A program made the translations under genes and the position numbers. Below the pieces are notes generated by a model that was not told the origin of the DNA, searched no databases, and was given only the letters and a program-made list of their open reading frames with translations. 64,000 nt of DNA from contig JBGANQ010000008.1 in assembly GCA_044222245.1 (NCBI GenBank), positions 1-64,000 on the forward strand. The letters run 5' to 3'. Origin of the DNA: CALFML01 sp044222245 (lineage in GTDB: Bacteria > Myxococcota_A > Polyangia > Palsa-1104 > JAEUJZ01). Positions 42,478-50,446 of this stretch are shown one piece after another. Position 1 is the stretch's first letter. Each line of letters opens with the position of its first letter.

Positions 42478-43401
42478 ATGCCGCGCCTAACCTACACAAA
42501 TGAACGGAGCGTCGAAGTCCCCGAAGGCACCAGCATTGTTGAAGCATCGCGGACCCATGGCATCCCGCACACCACGGTCTGCGGCGGCAATGCTCGCTGC
42601 TCCACCTGTCGCGTCGCCATCATCGACGGACTTGAGCGCTGCAGTCCGCGCAATGAGAAAGAGCAGGCAATCGCGACGTTGCGCAACTTTCCGCCCAACA
42701 TCCGACTGGCGTGTCAGACCCTGGTGCACGGTGATGTCGCCCTGCGTCGCCTGGTCCTTGACGCCGAAGACGTCGCCCTGGTCCGCGATGAGCTGAACCA
42801 GCCCGGCGAGCATACGGAAGTCGGGCGAGAGAGCAATGTCGCCATCCTCTTTAGTGATATTCGTAACTTCACAAGCTTCTCGGAGCAGCAGCTTCCCTAC
42901 GATGTCATCCATCTGCTGAACCGCTATTTTTCCCGCATCAATGAGGATGTCACCCGACACGGGGGCGTGATCGATAACTTCATGGGCGACGGCATCATGG
43001 CCGTGTTCGGGGTACCCGGCATCGATTCAGCGCCCAACCCGAGCCTGCGGGCGGTGCGCGCCGGCCTTGATATGCTCCGCTCGGTAGCGGCGCTGCACAG
43101 CTATTTCCTGGAGAACTGCGGCTGGAACTTGCGCATTGGCGTAGGTATCCATCGCGGCCCGGTCATCGTCGGTGTCGTCGGCGCCGGGGTGCGGCGAAAG
43201 ACCACGGTGATTGGCGACGCCGTCAACTTCGCCAGCCGGATCGAGAGCGCCAACAAGGAAGCTGGCTCCGAGCTGCTCATCTCCGCGGCCACCTACGAGG
43301 ACGTGAAGCACCAGGTAGAGATTGGCAGGCTTCACGAGCTGACGGTCAAGGGCAAGGCCGGCACCCATCGGCTCTACGAAGTGCTGGCCGAGCGTTCCTG
43401 A
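42478..43401 (+). CDS. 2Fe-2S ferredoxin-class III adenylate/guanylate cyclase fusion
   Basis: 307 residues. N-terminal plant-type [2Fe-2S] ferredoxin domain (1-90) with CGGNARCSTC and a distal ACQTLV cysteine (pattern C-x5-C-x2-C ... C). C-terminal class III cyclase (about 115-305) with ILFSDIRNFTSFSE (first metal Asp), GDGIMAVFGVP (second metal Asp region), and GVGIHRGPVIVGVVG; TVIGDAVNFASRIE holds the transition-state Asn. Such fusions suggest redox control of cyclic-nucleotide synthesis. Substrate choice (ATP or GTP) is not settled here. It has a hairpin 8 bp after its stop. Confidence 0.88.
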   Translation: MPRLTYTNERSVEVPEGTSIVEASRTHGIPHTTVCGGNARCSTCRVAIIDGLERCSPRNEKEQAIATLRNFPPNIRLACQTLVHGDVALRRLVLDAEDVALVRDELNQPGEHTEVGRESNVAILFSDIRNFTSFSEQQLPYDVIHLLNRYFSRINEDVTRHGGVIDNFMGDGIMAVFGVPGIDSAPNPSLRAVRAGLDMLRSVAALHSYFLENCGWNLRIGVGIHRGPVIVGVVGAGVRRKTTVIGDAVNFASRIESANKEAGSELLISAATYEDVKHQVEIGRLHELTVKGKAGTHRLYEVLAERS

Positions 43402-43408
43402 CCTGGAT

Positions 43409-43435
43409 GCCGCAGCCTTGGCGTGCGGCTGCGGC
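43409..43435 (+). promoter_or_regulatory. Hairpin after the cyclase gene
   Basis: GCCGCAGCC (43409-43417) pairs with GGCTGCGGC (43427-43435), 9-nt loop. No T-run follows. It may stabilise the 3' end or terminate with factor help. The next 240 bp hold no gene. Confidence 0.45.
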
Positions 43436-43684
43436 CGCCAGTACCCGTCGTGGCGTTGACCGGGCGCTGTCTCTTCACGGAGACCGCGGGAATAGCAGCC
43501 GACACGACACTATACAAAGTCCAAGCCCCGGGCCGGCGGAGATTCATCCTCAACACAAGGATGGATGCCATAAAGCTTTTCAATACCAACTCGCATGGCT
43601 AACTCAATCCTTGCTGATCGCCTCTTTCAAAAAACTGGTCAACTCGCCAAGCCACAGTAACTAACTTCATCGCTCGGACGAGGT

Positions 43685-44095
43685 CTAATTTACTTGGGAC
43701 CGCACTAGCGTGGGAACGACAGCCTCTTCGTCCTCTCGATGCTCAGCGTACCAGCGCCTTACGGCCTCTCGCCACTCCAGAACGAGCTGCTTGGTCTCGG
43801 CCAGGCTGATCTCGGTTCGCTTGGGTACGGTGCCGTTGGTCTTTTCGTCGCCATAGAGCATCTCTTCCACGATGACTTTGTCTGGGGACATGATTACCCA
43901 GACATGGTGATTGCCGATCACGACGTTGGATTCACCGGCCTCGACCTTAGCGATTTCGCCGAGGAACATCTCGATATCTTCGTCGCTCGAATGGTCAGCT
44001 AGCATGCCAGACAAGAGCCAGGTCCGCGGCTCCGGCTCCCCATCGAAGCAAGGCCAGGGACTTCCACAAAAGTCGGACAAGCGCAACGTAGGCAT
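43685..44095 (-). CDS. Probable immunity protein for the EndoU toxin
   Basis: 136 residues, acidic and soluble, starting immediately after the toxin stop (TAA then ATG with no gap), so the two are translationally coupled. Pattern: FDGEPEPRTWLLSGMLADHSSDEDIEMFLGEI, NVVIGNHHVWVIMSPDKVIVEEML, then a long C-terminal helix (LAETKQLVLEWREAVRRWYAE). Small acidic partners of this size after secreted nuclease toxins are usual immunity proteins. I do not name a family with confidence. Confidence 0.7.
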   Translation of the reverse strand: MPTLRLSDFCGSPWPCFDGEPEPRTWLLSGMLADHSSDEDIEMFLGEIAKVEAGESNVVIGNHHVWVIMSPDKVIVEEMLYGDEKTNGTVPKRTEISLAETKQLVLEWREAVRRWYAEHREDEEAVVPTLVRSQVN

Positions 44096-45184
44096 TTAGT
44101 AGATCTTATATATTGGGTAGGCGGTTTGGATCTTACCATTCTTGGTGCGGATCTCGATTACCATGCCGCCGGCGGCTGTACCCCTGAGCACCGTTGGATT
44201 GAGGGGCGCGGGCTTGCTGTTTTCGTAGGCTTCAAGAATTGCCTTCTCAACCTGCTCCTGAGTCCAGTCCCTGGGGAAGAAGCTCGACCGTTCTTTTTTC
44301 AAGATGCCCTCAATGACAACATTGGCTTCGTAGACACCGTGCTGGTTGGGGACTGACCGTGTGTCCTCCTTGACGTAGGTGCCTTTTGCAGGATCAGCAC
44401 TTCGTTCATAGTGCCAGCCCTGGGACTTGCCTTGCTTGGTGTCCACGTCGCCGGAGAAGATGTGCGCGCGGGCCTTCTCGGTCAGGGCGTTCTCGGCCGG
44501 CTTGACCGGCTGCGCATGTTCGAGCACCCCCTCTCCATCCCCCACCTGCCCGCGATAGCGCAGCGCGCCGCGGCGCAGTCCCTTGCCCAAGTAGGGCAGG
44601 AACCCCGCCCCGCTCATCACGCTGTCATCGCCGCACAGGATCAGCCGCGCGAACTCCACTCCCAACAGCGCCGCGGCGCCGCCGAAGTCGTCGAGGGCGC
44701 TCTGCGCGGCCAGTCCGGGATCGGTGCCGCGCAAGATGTCGGCTTTGAAGGCGCAGGGCTTGCCCTCCTTCTTCGCCGCCCGGTACAGCATGTGGCCGAG
44801 CTTCTGCACGAATAGGGCGCGGTCGGTGGTGTCCTTGTCGAGCTGACCGACGGTCTCCAGGCGCTGGGTGACCAGAAGTCCGTCATTGCGAATCCACACA
44901 TGGGTGCCGACTGGGAAGCGCTGGCCGTCGGCGAGGACGATCGTAGTGGGGTCACTTGGGTCGGGATGGCTGCCGGTGAAGCGCACCGCGGCGGTGGTGC
45001 CCAGGTGCAGGCCAATCGCATCGGTGTGCGCGCAGTCGCCGAGAAAGCCGCACTGCGAGGATATAGCCAGAGGCAGCGATGCGATGGCAGAGCTGCGATC
45101 CGCGCGTGCTGGGGTAGACAGCAGCAGCGCCAGGAGTAGGGCTACCCAGCTGAATCGCAGACGTATTTGACGGTCGCAGCGCAC
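44096..45184 (-). CDS. Secreted EndoU-type ribonuclease toxin
   Basis: 362 residues, GTG start at 45184. Signal peptide (Arg-rich, Leu core, cleavage near ARA). Middle region (about 30-240) includes VGTHVWIRNDGLLVTQRL and is pretoxin or presentation-like but not recognised. The C-terminal about 125 residues match the bacterial EndoU nuclease domain: HIFSGDVDTKQG with the first His, GWHYER with the second His, GVYEANVVIEGI, SFFPRDWTQEQV and the end GKIQTAYPIYKI (TAYP strand). EndoU toxins cleave RNA at U. Likely used against neighbours, with the adjacent 136-residue protein as immunity. No T6SS or T5SS partner is in the window; Sec export is suggested instead. Confidence 0.82.
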   Translation of the reverse strand: MRCDRQIRLRFSWVALLLALLLSTPARADRSSAIASLPLAISSQCGFLGDCAHTDAIGLHLGTTAAVRFTGSHPDPSDPTTIVLADGQRFPVGTHVWIRNDGLLVTQRLETVGQLDKDTTDRALFVQKLGHMLYRAAKKEGKPCAFKADILRGTDPGLAAQSALDDFGGAAALLGVEFARLILCGDDSVMSGAGFLPYLGKGLRRGALRYRGQVGDGEGVLEHAQPVKPAENALTEKARAHIFSGDVDTKQGKSQGWHYERSADPAKGTYVKEDTRSVPNQHGVYEANVVIEGILKKERSSFFPRDWTQEQVEKAILEAYENSKPAPLNPTVLRGTAAGGMVIEIRTKNGKIQTAYPIYKIY

Positions 45185-45206
45185 GGCCGCGGTTTATCAC
45201 AATGGT

Positions 45207-45428
45207 ATGACCATCGACGAAATCAGCCGCTGGGCAACACGTCAAACCAGGCGAACCCGCGCCTCTTTCCGGCGCGCCGGGACAGCGCGGGTGGTCGCCG
45301 CCCTGGAGAGCCCGCGACCAAGCGGTCGGCTGAGCGCGGAGGAGCTGATCCGCCAGCAAGACCCCGAAACGCTGGCGCAACTGGCGGCCCTGTTGGCGGC
45401 AGGAAAGGGCACGGGCGAGCCAGCCTAG
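45207..45428 (+). CDS. Small hypothetical protein, doubtful
   Basis: 73 codons from ATG 45207, divergent from the toxin gene by 22 bp and only 92 bp before the right island junction. MTIDEISRWATRQTRRTRASFRR, then RLSAEELIRQQDPETLAQLAALLAAG: a basic helix followed by an acidic/hydrophobic helix. The composition is protein-like and codon bias fits, but there is no family match. Confidence 0.35.
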   Translation: MTIDEISRWATRQTRRTRASFRRAGTARVVAALESPRPSGRLSAEELIRQQDPETLAQLAALLAAGKGTGEPA

Positions 45429-45519
45429 TAGGCGATGGAGCGGCCGGGAATCGATCCGCAATCGATCCCACAGGTGCTCTGAGAGAGTAGCCACCGACGG
45501 AAGGGAAGCGACCGGCTCT

Positions 45520-45540
45520 TATGAGCCATGAGATCCGCAC
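45520..45540 (+). repeat. Right junction repeat (attR-like)
   Basis: TATGAGCCAT, GAGA, TCCGCAC. It encodes MSHEIRT of the kinase H-box and pairs with 26148-26168. Confidence 0.65.
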
Positions 45541-47449
45541 TCCCATGAACGCGGTGCTGGGTTTCTTCGAGCTGCTGCAGCGGACCCAGCTCTCACCGGT
45601 GCAGCGGGACTACGTGGTCAAGGCGCAGGCGGCGGGGCAGAGCCTGCTCGGCATCCTGAACGGCATCCTCGACTTCTCCAAGGTGGAAGCCGGCCGGCTG
45701 GAGCTGGAGCTGGTGCCGTTCCAGCTGCCGCAGCTGGTGCACGACCTGGCGGCGATGTTTTCGACCAAGATGTACCAGGGCGACATCGAGGTGCTGTTCG
45801 ATGTCGGCGCCGATCTGCCGACCCTCCTTCGCGGCGACGATCTGCGCCTCAAGCAGATCCTGCTCAACCTGCTGGGCAATGCAGTGAAGTTCACCGAGCA
45901 GGGGCTGGTGATCTTCAGCATCCGCGCCCTGTCGCTGACCCCCGAGCTGGCGCAGCTGCAGTTCTCGGTGCGTGACACCGGCATCGGCATCGCCGCCGAC
46001 AAGCTGTCCAAGATCTTCGAGAGCTTTGTCCAGGCCGAGTCGTTCACCACCCGCCGCTTCAGCGGCACTGGCCTGGGACTTTCGATCAGCCAGCGCCTGG
46101 TGCGGCTGATGGGGGGCGAGCTGCTCGTCGAGAGCGAGCTCGGTCGCGGCAGCCACTTCCACTTCACCCTGTGCTTTGCCCGCCTGCCTGCCCCCAAGGA
46201 GCCGACCGCCGACCCAGCAGGCCCCGCTGCCAGCCCGGCGGTGCGGGCGCTGCTGGTCGCCGCTCGCCCGACTACCCGCGCCGTGCTCAAGACGATGGCG
46301 GAGTCGCTCGGCTGGCAGGCCGAGACCGCCGCCAGCGCCGCCGAGGGGCTGGCCCAGCAGCGGGCGGCGGTGAGCGCGCAGCGGGCCTATACCGCGGTGT
46401 TCCTTGATGCGAGTCTGCCCGATCGGCCAGGCTGGAAGGCCGCCGCCGAGCTGCACCAGCTGGGCCCTGACAACACCCGGCTCGTCCTCATGGTCACTGC
46501 CGCCGAGCACGAGCGGCTGGCCGAGCGCCTGAACGGACCCTCGCCGCTCGCGGCGGTGCTATCCAAGCCGCTGACCCCGGCGATGCTCGCGGCGGCCGTG
46601 CTCGCGGCGCCGCGGGCCGGCACGCCGGTGCCGCAGCCGCGCCAGCCGCAGCTGACCGGGCTGCGGCTGCTGGTCGTCGAGGACAGCCCGATAAACCAGC
46701 AGGTGGCGCGCGAGATCCTCACCCACGAAGGCGCGATCGTCGAGGTGGCGAGCAACGGTCGCCAGGGCATCGACCGCGTGGCGCACAGCGAGCAGCCTTT
46801 TGACGCCGTGCTGATGGACGTGCAGATGCCAGAGCTCGACGGCTACGCCACCAGCCGCGAGATCCGTCAGCGCCTGCAGCTCACGACGCTGCCGATCATC
46901 GCCATGACCGCCAACGCCTTTGCCGCCGACCGTCAAGCCTGCCTCGCTGCCGGCATGAGCGACCACGTGGGCAAGCCGATCGATCCGCAGATCCTCGTCG
47001 CCACCATCCTTCACCACTGCCGCAGCGCGGCGCCGCCCGCCCCGCCGCCGCCCGCCCTGCCGCCCGCGCCGCCGTCCGCCGCCGCGGCGCCAAGCTTCAC
47101 GCTAGAGCTGGCCCTGGAGCGGCTCGGCGATGACCACAGCCTGTTTGCGACGCTGGTATCCATGTTCAAGGTCCACCACGGCGGAGTCATAGAGCTGGTG
47201 CGGGCGCAGCTACAGCAAAAGGACTGCGAGGGCGCGATTCGCGAGCTCCACATGCTCAGAGGCGCCGCCGCCACCCTGGGCGCTGCGGCGCTGACCCGCG
47301 TCGCCGCTGACGCCGAGGCGGCGCTGCGCGGCGGGTCGGCACCGTCGGCCGTAGCCGCGCTGCTGGTGCCGCTGCAGGCGCGCCTTGACGAAGCGCTGCA
47401 AGTCTTGAGCCCCTGGGAGCTGCCCCCCCAGCCGACCCCGTCACCCTAA
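45521..47449 (+). CDS. Catalytic half of the split hybrid histidine kinase (HisKA-HATPase-REC-REC-Hpt)
   Basis: 642 residues from the ATG that is itself the Met of the H-box (MSHEIRTPMNAV, His3). An in-frame TAG lies 12 codons upstream, so no other N-terminus is attached. HisKA 1-70, HATPase 110-225 (NLLGNAVKFTEQ, DTGIGIAADKL, GTGLGLSISQRLVRLMGG), a degenerate receiver 240-360, an intact receiver 370-495 with Asp433 (VLMDVQMPELDG), Pro/Ala linker, and Hpt 525-625 with His577 (LHMLRGAAATLG). It lacks the sensor and the first turns of the DHp helix. Together with 24265-26157 it makes a complete hybrid kinase of about 1270 residues. Confidence 0.88.
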   Translation: MSHEIRTPMNAVLGFFELLQRTQLSPVQRDYVVKAQAAGQSLLGILNGILDFSKVEAGRLELELVPFQLPQLVHDLAAMFSTKMYQGDIEVLFDVGADLPTLLRGDDLRLKQILLNLLGNAVKFTEQGLVIFSIRALSLTPELAQLQFSVRDTGIGIAADKLSKIFESFVQAESFTTRRFSGTGLGLSISQRLVRLMGGELLVESELGRGSHFHFTLCFARLPAPKEPTADPAGPAASPAVRALLVAARPTTRAVLKTMAESLGWQAETAASAAEGLAQQRAAVSAQRAYTAVFLDASLPDRPGWKAAAELHQLGPDNTRLVLMVTAAEHERLAERLNGPSPLAAVLSKPLTPAMLAAAVLAAPRAGTPVPQPRQPQLTGLRLLVVEDSPINQQVAREILTHEGAIVEVASNGRQGIDRVAHSEQPFDAVLMDVQMPELDGYATSREIRQRLQLTTLPIIAMTANAFAADRQACLAAGMSDHVGKPIDPQILVATILHHCRSAAPPAPPPPALPPAPPSAAAAPSFTLELALERLGDDHSLFATLVSMFKVHHGGVIELVRAQLQQKDCEGAIRELHMLRGAAATLGAAALTRVAADAEAALRGGSAPSAVAALLVPLQARLDEALQVLSPWELPPQPTPSP

Positions 47450-47486
47450 CTGCGGGGAGCACCGCCGCGCCGGCTAAAAGCCTCAT

Positions 47487-47993
47487 TCAGAACCGTCGCG
47501 AGGAGCCCCGAGCCGCGTGGCACCCGCCCCCAGCGGCCTCGGGGCCGTGAGGGCGGACGACTCGCTGCTCGCGGCCCGCAGCAGGCTCTGAATCAGGCTT
47601 GTCGCTCACGGCCTGCCGCAGGCGCCGCTGCTCCAGGGTGCGGGCGACGACCAGTGAGAGCTCGTCGATGTCGATCGGCTTGGTCAGGAAGTCGGCGGCC
47701 CCGGCGCGCACGGCCTCGGTGGCGGTCTCCCTGTCGCCAAAGGCGGTCATCAGCACCACGGCCGGCTCGGCCTGGTGCTCCAGCGCCTTGCGCAGCAGCC
47801 CGAGTCCGTCGAGTCCCGGCATCTTTAGATCGGTGACGACCAGATCGGGCGCAAACTCTGCGAGCTTGGCCAGCGCCTTGAGTCCGTCCGCGGCAGTCTC
47901 CACGATATACCCTTCTTCACGCAGCAGCTCGGCCAGCGCCGAGCGGGCATTGGCTTCGTCATCCACAATCAGCAGGCGAGCGATCTTCTCCAT
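47487..47993 (-). CDS. NtrC-type receiver protein without ATPase or DNA-binding domain
   Basis: ATG 47993 with AGGAAA upstream; 168 residues. The receiver is intact (RLLIVDDEANARSALAELLREEGY, LVVTDLKMPGLDGL, VVLMTAFGDRETATEAVRAGA, FLTKPID) and is of the kind found at the N-terminus of NtrC-like activators. After LEQRRLRQAVSDKPDSEP the sequence becomes low-complexity (GPEAAGGGC...) and ends, so the expected sigma54 AAA+ and Fis-type domains are missing. Either a true single-domain regulator or a truncated gene. Convergent with the catalytic half-kinase by 37 bp; plausible partner of its Hpt domain. Confidence 0.75.
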   Translation of the reverse strand: MEKIARLLIVDDEANARSALAELLREEGYIVETAADGLKALAKLAEFAPDLVVTDLKMPGLDGLGLLRKALEHQAEPAVVLMTAFGDRETATEAVRAGAADFLTKPIDIDELSLVVARTLEQRRLRQAVSDKPDSEPAAGREQRVVRPHGPEAAGGGCHAARGSSRRF

Positions 47994-48029
47994 GGTGTTT
48001 CCTCGCCCTATTGCCAAAGCAAATCCCAT

Positions 48030-48608
48030 GCCGCCCTTCGACGGCAGAGTGGCCGAGATTTCACGTAAATCTTGCGCTTGTGACGCCCCGCCATAGCGCC
48101 GCCGCGCCCCCCTGATCTGCCCAGCTGCGGAGCTTCTGTCTGGCGAGCCGCCACGTCAGCTGGTGGGAGGCGCTGGGCGGTGCCGTGGCAGGCGGCCAGT
48201 CCCGCGCTGCGCCGCGACGCTGCGCGGTGGGCCAGCGGAGCCAGCAACAACCCCCAAGGGGCACTCAGCGACCTTGCTGGCGCGAGGCTCGCGGCCCTGC
48301 GACCTTGTCTGCGCCAGCGCTGGGGTGAGGGACTCACCGCTGCCCAGGACGAGCAGCTGCACCCGCTCGCCGCTTGGGAGGATTCGCCAACCCGCGACAC
48401 GTCATCTGGCTGAGCATGAACGCCGCGCCACCGCGCCGCCGGACCGCTCGTGGCGCCGCCGCGCGGACAGCCCGCGGACAGCCCGCCGCGCGCCGCGCAC
48501 ACTGCAGGCCCTACAAGTGATGGCCCATAGATAGCCGGAGACGGGCAGGACCGGGGCAGGGCAGCTCGGCGCCCAGCGCGGCGCCGCCCAGGCAGACCTG
48601 GCCGTTCT
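48030..48608. other. Stretch with a possible gene remnant
   Basis: About 580 bp between the receiver gene and Nudix gene. A plus frame 48180-48413 (GTG start, no upstream stop for some distance) encodes LAGARLAALRPCLRQRWGEGLTAAQDEQLHPL-type sequence, which looks more protein-like than its shadows and may be the C-terminal remnant of a gene. No other signal. Confidence 0.3.
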
Positions 48609-49034
48609 TTACACTCCGCGGTGCGGCCGATGGGCCAGCCGCACGAGCGCCCGCTCGAGCAGCTGCAGCTGCCCCGGTATCGCCAGCAGGCTGCGCGCCT
48701 TTTCCACGGTGCAGAAGCGGCGCTCGCGCACCCGCTGCTCTGGCCAGCTCTTGGCGACCACGGTGATGCGCATAAGAAACACCGTTACGTCGAGGTTCAC
48801 GCCGCGCTTGACGTAGCTGTAGGTGCCCAGGGGATCGCCGACCAGGTGACCGTGGATGCCCGCTTCCTCGAACGCCTCGCGCAGCGCCGCCTCGGGCAGG
48901 CTCTCGGGCGGGTCGACCAGGCCCTTGGGGAAGCCCCAGCCGCTCTGACTGCGCAGCGAAATGAGACAGATCCGAAGCCGGTCGTCTTCGAGCCGGTAGG
49001 GAACCACGCAGCCTTGCGGGAGATGGGCGGTCAT
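48609..49034 (-). CDS. Nudix hydrolase
   Basis: 141 residues from ATG 49034; longer frames exist upstream (an ATG at 49079). The Nudix box is complete in GLVDPPESLPEAALREAFEEAGI (G-x5-E-x7-REUxEExGU), placed after GWGFPKG as in diphosphoinositol polyphosphate or diadenosine polyphosphate hydrolases. C-terminal half ERRFCTVEKARSLLAIPGQLQLLERAL fits the fold. Role: cleavage of a nucleoside or inositol diphosphate linked to X; substrate cannot be told. Divergent from the GDPD gene across 265 bp. Confidence 0.87.
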   Translation of the reverse strand: MTAHLPQGCVVPYRLEDDRLRICLISLRSQSGWGFPKGLVDPPESLPEAALREAFEEAGIHGHLVGDPLGTYSYVKRGVNLDVTVFLMRITVVAKSWPEQRVRERRFCTVEKARSLLAIPGQLQLLERALVRLAHRPHRGV

Positions 49035-49299
49035 CGGGTTGGGGTGCGGCCAGGGCCGGTCAGCGGCCGGTCGCGCCATGGCTGAGCCACAGACCATCAT
49101 AAATTGATTCCGCCTGGCAAGGTCATCCCGCGGGTCCCGAGCAGAGCCCGAGCGATGGCCGCGGCAAGGCCGCGCAAAGGGCGCTGCGGCTCGGCCGCGG
49201 TGCCGGCCGCCGCCTCGGCCGGGTTCAGCGAAGGCGCGACCGGGGCAGCGCGACGCGATTGCCCAGCGCGGGCGCCGCCGGCATATAGTCGGGTCAGCC

Positions 49300-50352
49300 A
49301 TGGCAAAACCTGTTCCCGTCCGGCGCGCGATCCTGCGGTGCGCAATCATTGTCGTGGGCCTGCTGGTGCTGGCTCCGGTCCTGTTCCTGTTGACGGCCGC
49401 GGCGATGAGCCCGCGCGCCGCGGGGCAGCCGCTGGCGGCGCAGCTGCACCTGCCCCACCCGGCGGTCATCGCCCACCGCGGGCTGTCGTTCTGGGCGCCC
49501 GAAGAGACGCGCGCCGCTTACCTCTTGGCGCGGGCGATCGGCGCCGACTACCTGGAGGCCGACGTGCAGCGCACCCGCGACGGCGTCCTTATCGCCCTGC
49601 ACGATGAGACCCTGGAGCGGACTACCGACGTAGCGCAGGTCTTTCCCGCGCGCCGCGGGCAGGGCCCGGCGGAGTTTACCTGGGCGGAGCTGCAGCGGCT
49701 GGACGCGGGGTCGTGGTGGAACGCCGCTCATCCCGACCGCGCGCGGCCTTCCTATGTCGGGCTGCGCATCCTGCGGCTGGAGGAGCTGCTGGAGCTGGCG
49801 GCCGGCCCGGCGGCCCCGACGGGGTCGGCGCCGGCAGCGCCCGGCCTTTATCTTGAGACCAAAGATCCCGACAAGTACCCCGGCTACGAGCGCGAGCTGG
49901 TCGCGCTGCTGCAGGCGCGCGGGCTGCTGGCCCCCGCCGGCGGCCCGCCGCCAGTCCTGTTTCAGTCCTTTGACCAGGGGAGCCTGGCCCGCCTGCGCGA
50001 GCTGGCGCCGGCGGTGCCGCGGGTGCTGCTGGTCGAGCATAAGGGCCGCGCCGGCCACGAGCGCCCGGCGTGGGACGTGCTGCTCGGGCAGGCGCGGGGC
50101 CTCGCCGCCGGACTCGGCCCTTCGGGTTACGAGGGGATGCCGTGGCACACCGGACCGGCCCACCGGGCAGGCCTCATCGTGCACCACTATACGATCAACC
50201 AGGAGTGGCAGCTGCGCCTGCTCTGCCAGCTCGGCTCCGATGGCGTGTTCACCGATACCGCCGACCTCGCGCTGGAGGTCCTGGGGCGCGGCGGCAGCGG
50301 CTACCAGCGTCGCCAGGCGCTGGATGCGGCGTTTCGCGCCACCGGCCTATAA
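49300..50352 (+). CDS. Membrane-anchored glycerophosphodiester phosphodiesterase
   Basis: 350 residues: an N-terminal membrane anchor (about 10-35, IIVVGLLVLAPVLFLL) and a GDPD TIM-barrel. Catalytic signatures AHRGLSFWAPEETRAAY (His), YLEADVQRTRDGVLIALHDETLERTTD (Glu, Asp, His), LYLETKDPDKYP (Glu) and the C-terminal SDGVFTDTADL. It releases glycerol-3-phosphate from deacylated phospholipids, at the outer face of the inner membrane. It may feed the same lipid-recycling context as other hydrolases nearby (inference). ATG 49300 has no strong ribosome site. Confidence 0.88.
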   Translation: MAKPVPVRRAILRCAIIVVGLLVLAPVLFLLTAAAMSPRAAGQPLAAQLHLPHPAVIAHRGLSFWAPEETRAAYLLARAIGADYLEADVQRTRDGVLIALHDETLERTTDVAQVFPARRGQGPAEFTWAELQRLDAGSWWNAAHPDRARPSYVGLRILRLEELLELAAGPAAPTGSAPAAPGLYLETKDPDKYPGYERELVALLQARGLLAPAGGPPPVLFQSFDQGSLARLRELAPAVPRVLLVEHKGRAGHERPAWDVLLGQARGLAAGLGPSGYEGMPWHTGPAHRAGLIVHHYTINQEWQLRLLCQLGSDGVFTDTADLALEVLGRGGSGYQRRQALDAAFRATGL

Positions 50353-50446
50353 GTCGGAAGCCAGAAGCCGGAAGCCGGTAACCTGGTAGCTCGGTAACTC
50401 GGTAAATCTCTGGGCGGGGCGCCCGGCTGCGGCTATATATGGCTCC

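Larger units (their letters stand above)
26148..45529. mobile_element. Candidate 19.4-kb inserted island within a hybrid kinase gene
   Basis: The two halves of one kinase lie on either side, with the 10-bp repeat TATGAGCCAT at both junctions (26148-26157, 45520-45529). The island carries an integrase-type N-terminal remnant (41049-41237), a receiver remnant, a diverged direct repeat, a toxin-immunity pair and several sensory operons. Intact transposase or recombinase genes and terminal inverted repeats are not seen, so mobility now is doubtful. Alternatives: composite of several insertions, or an assembly join between two kinase genes. Confidence 0.6.

Noticed and set aside
26148..45529. Island as a classic IS transposon
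   Set aside because: No transposase and no terminal inverted repeats were found at the junctions.
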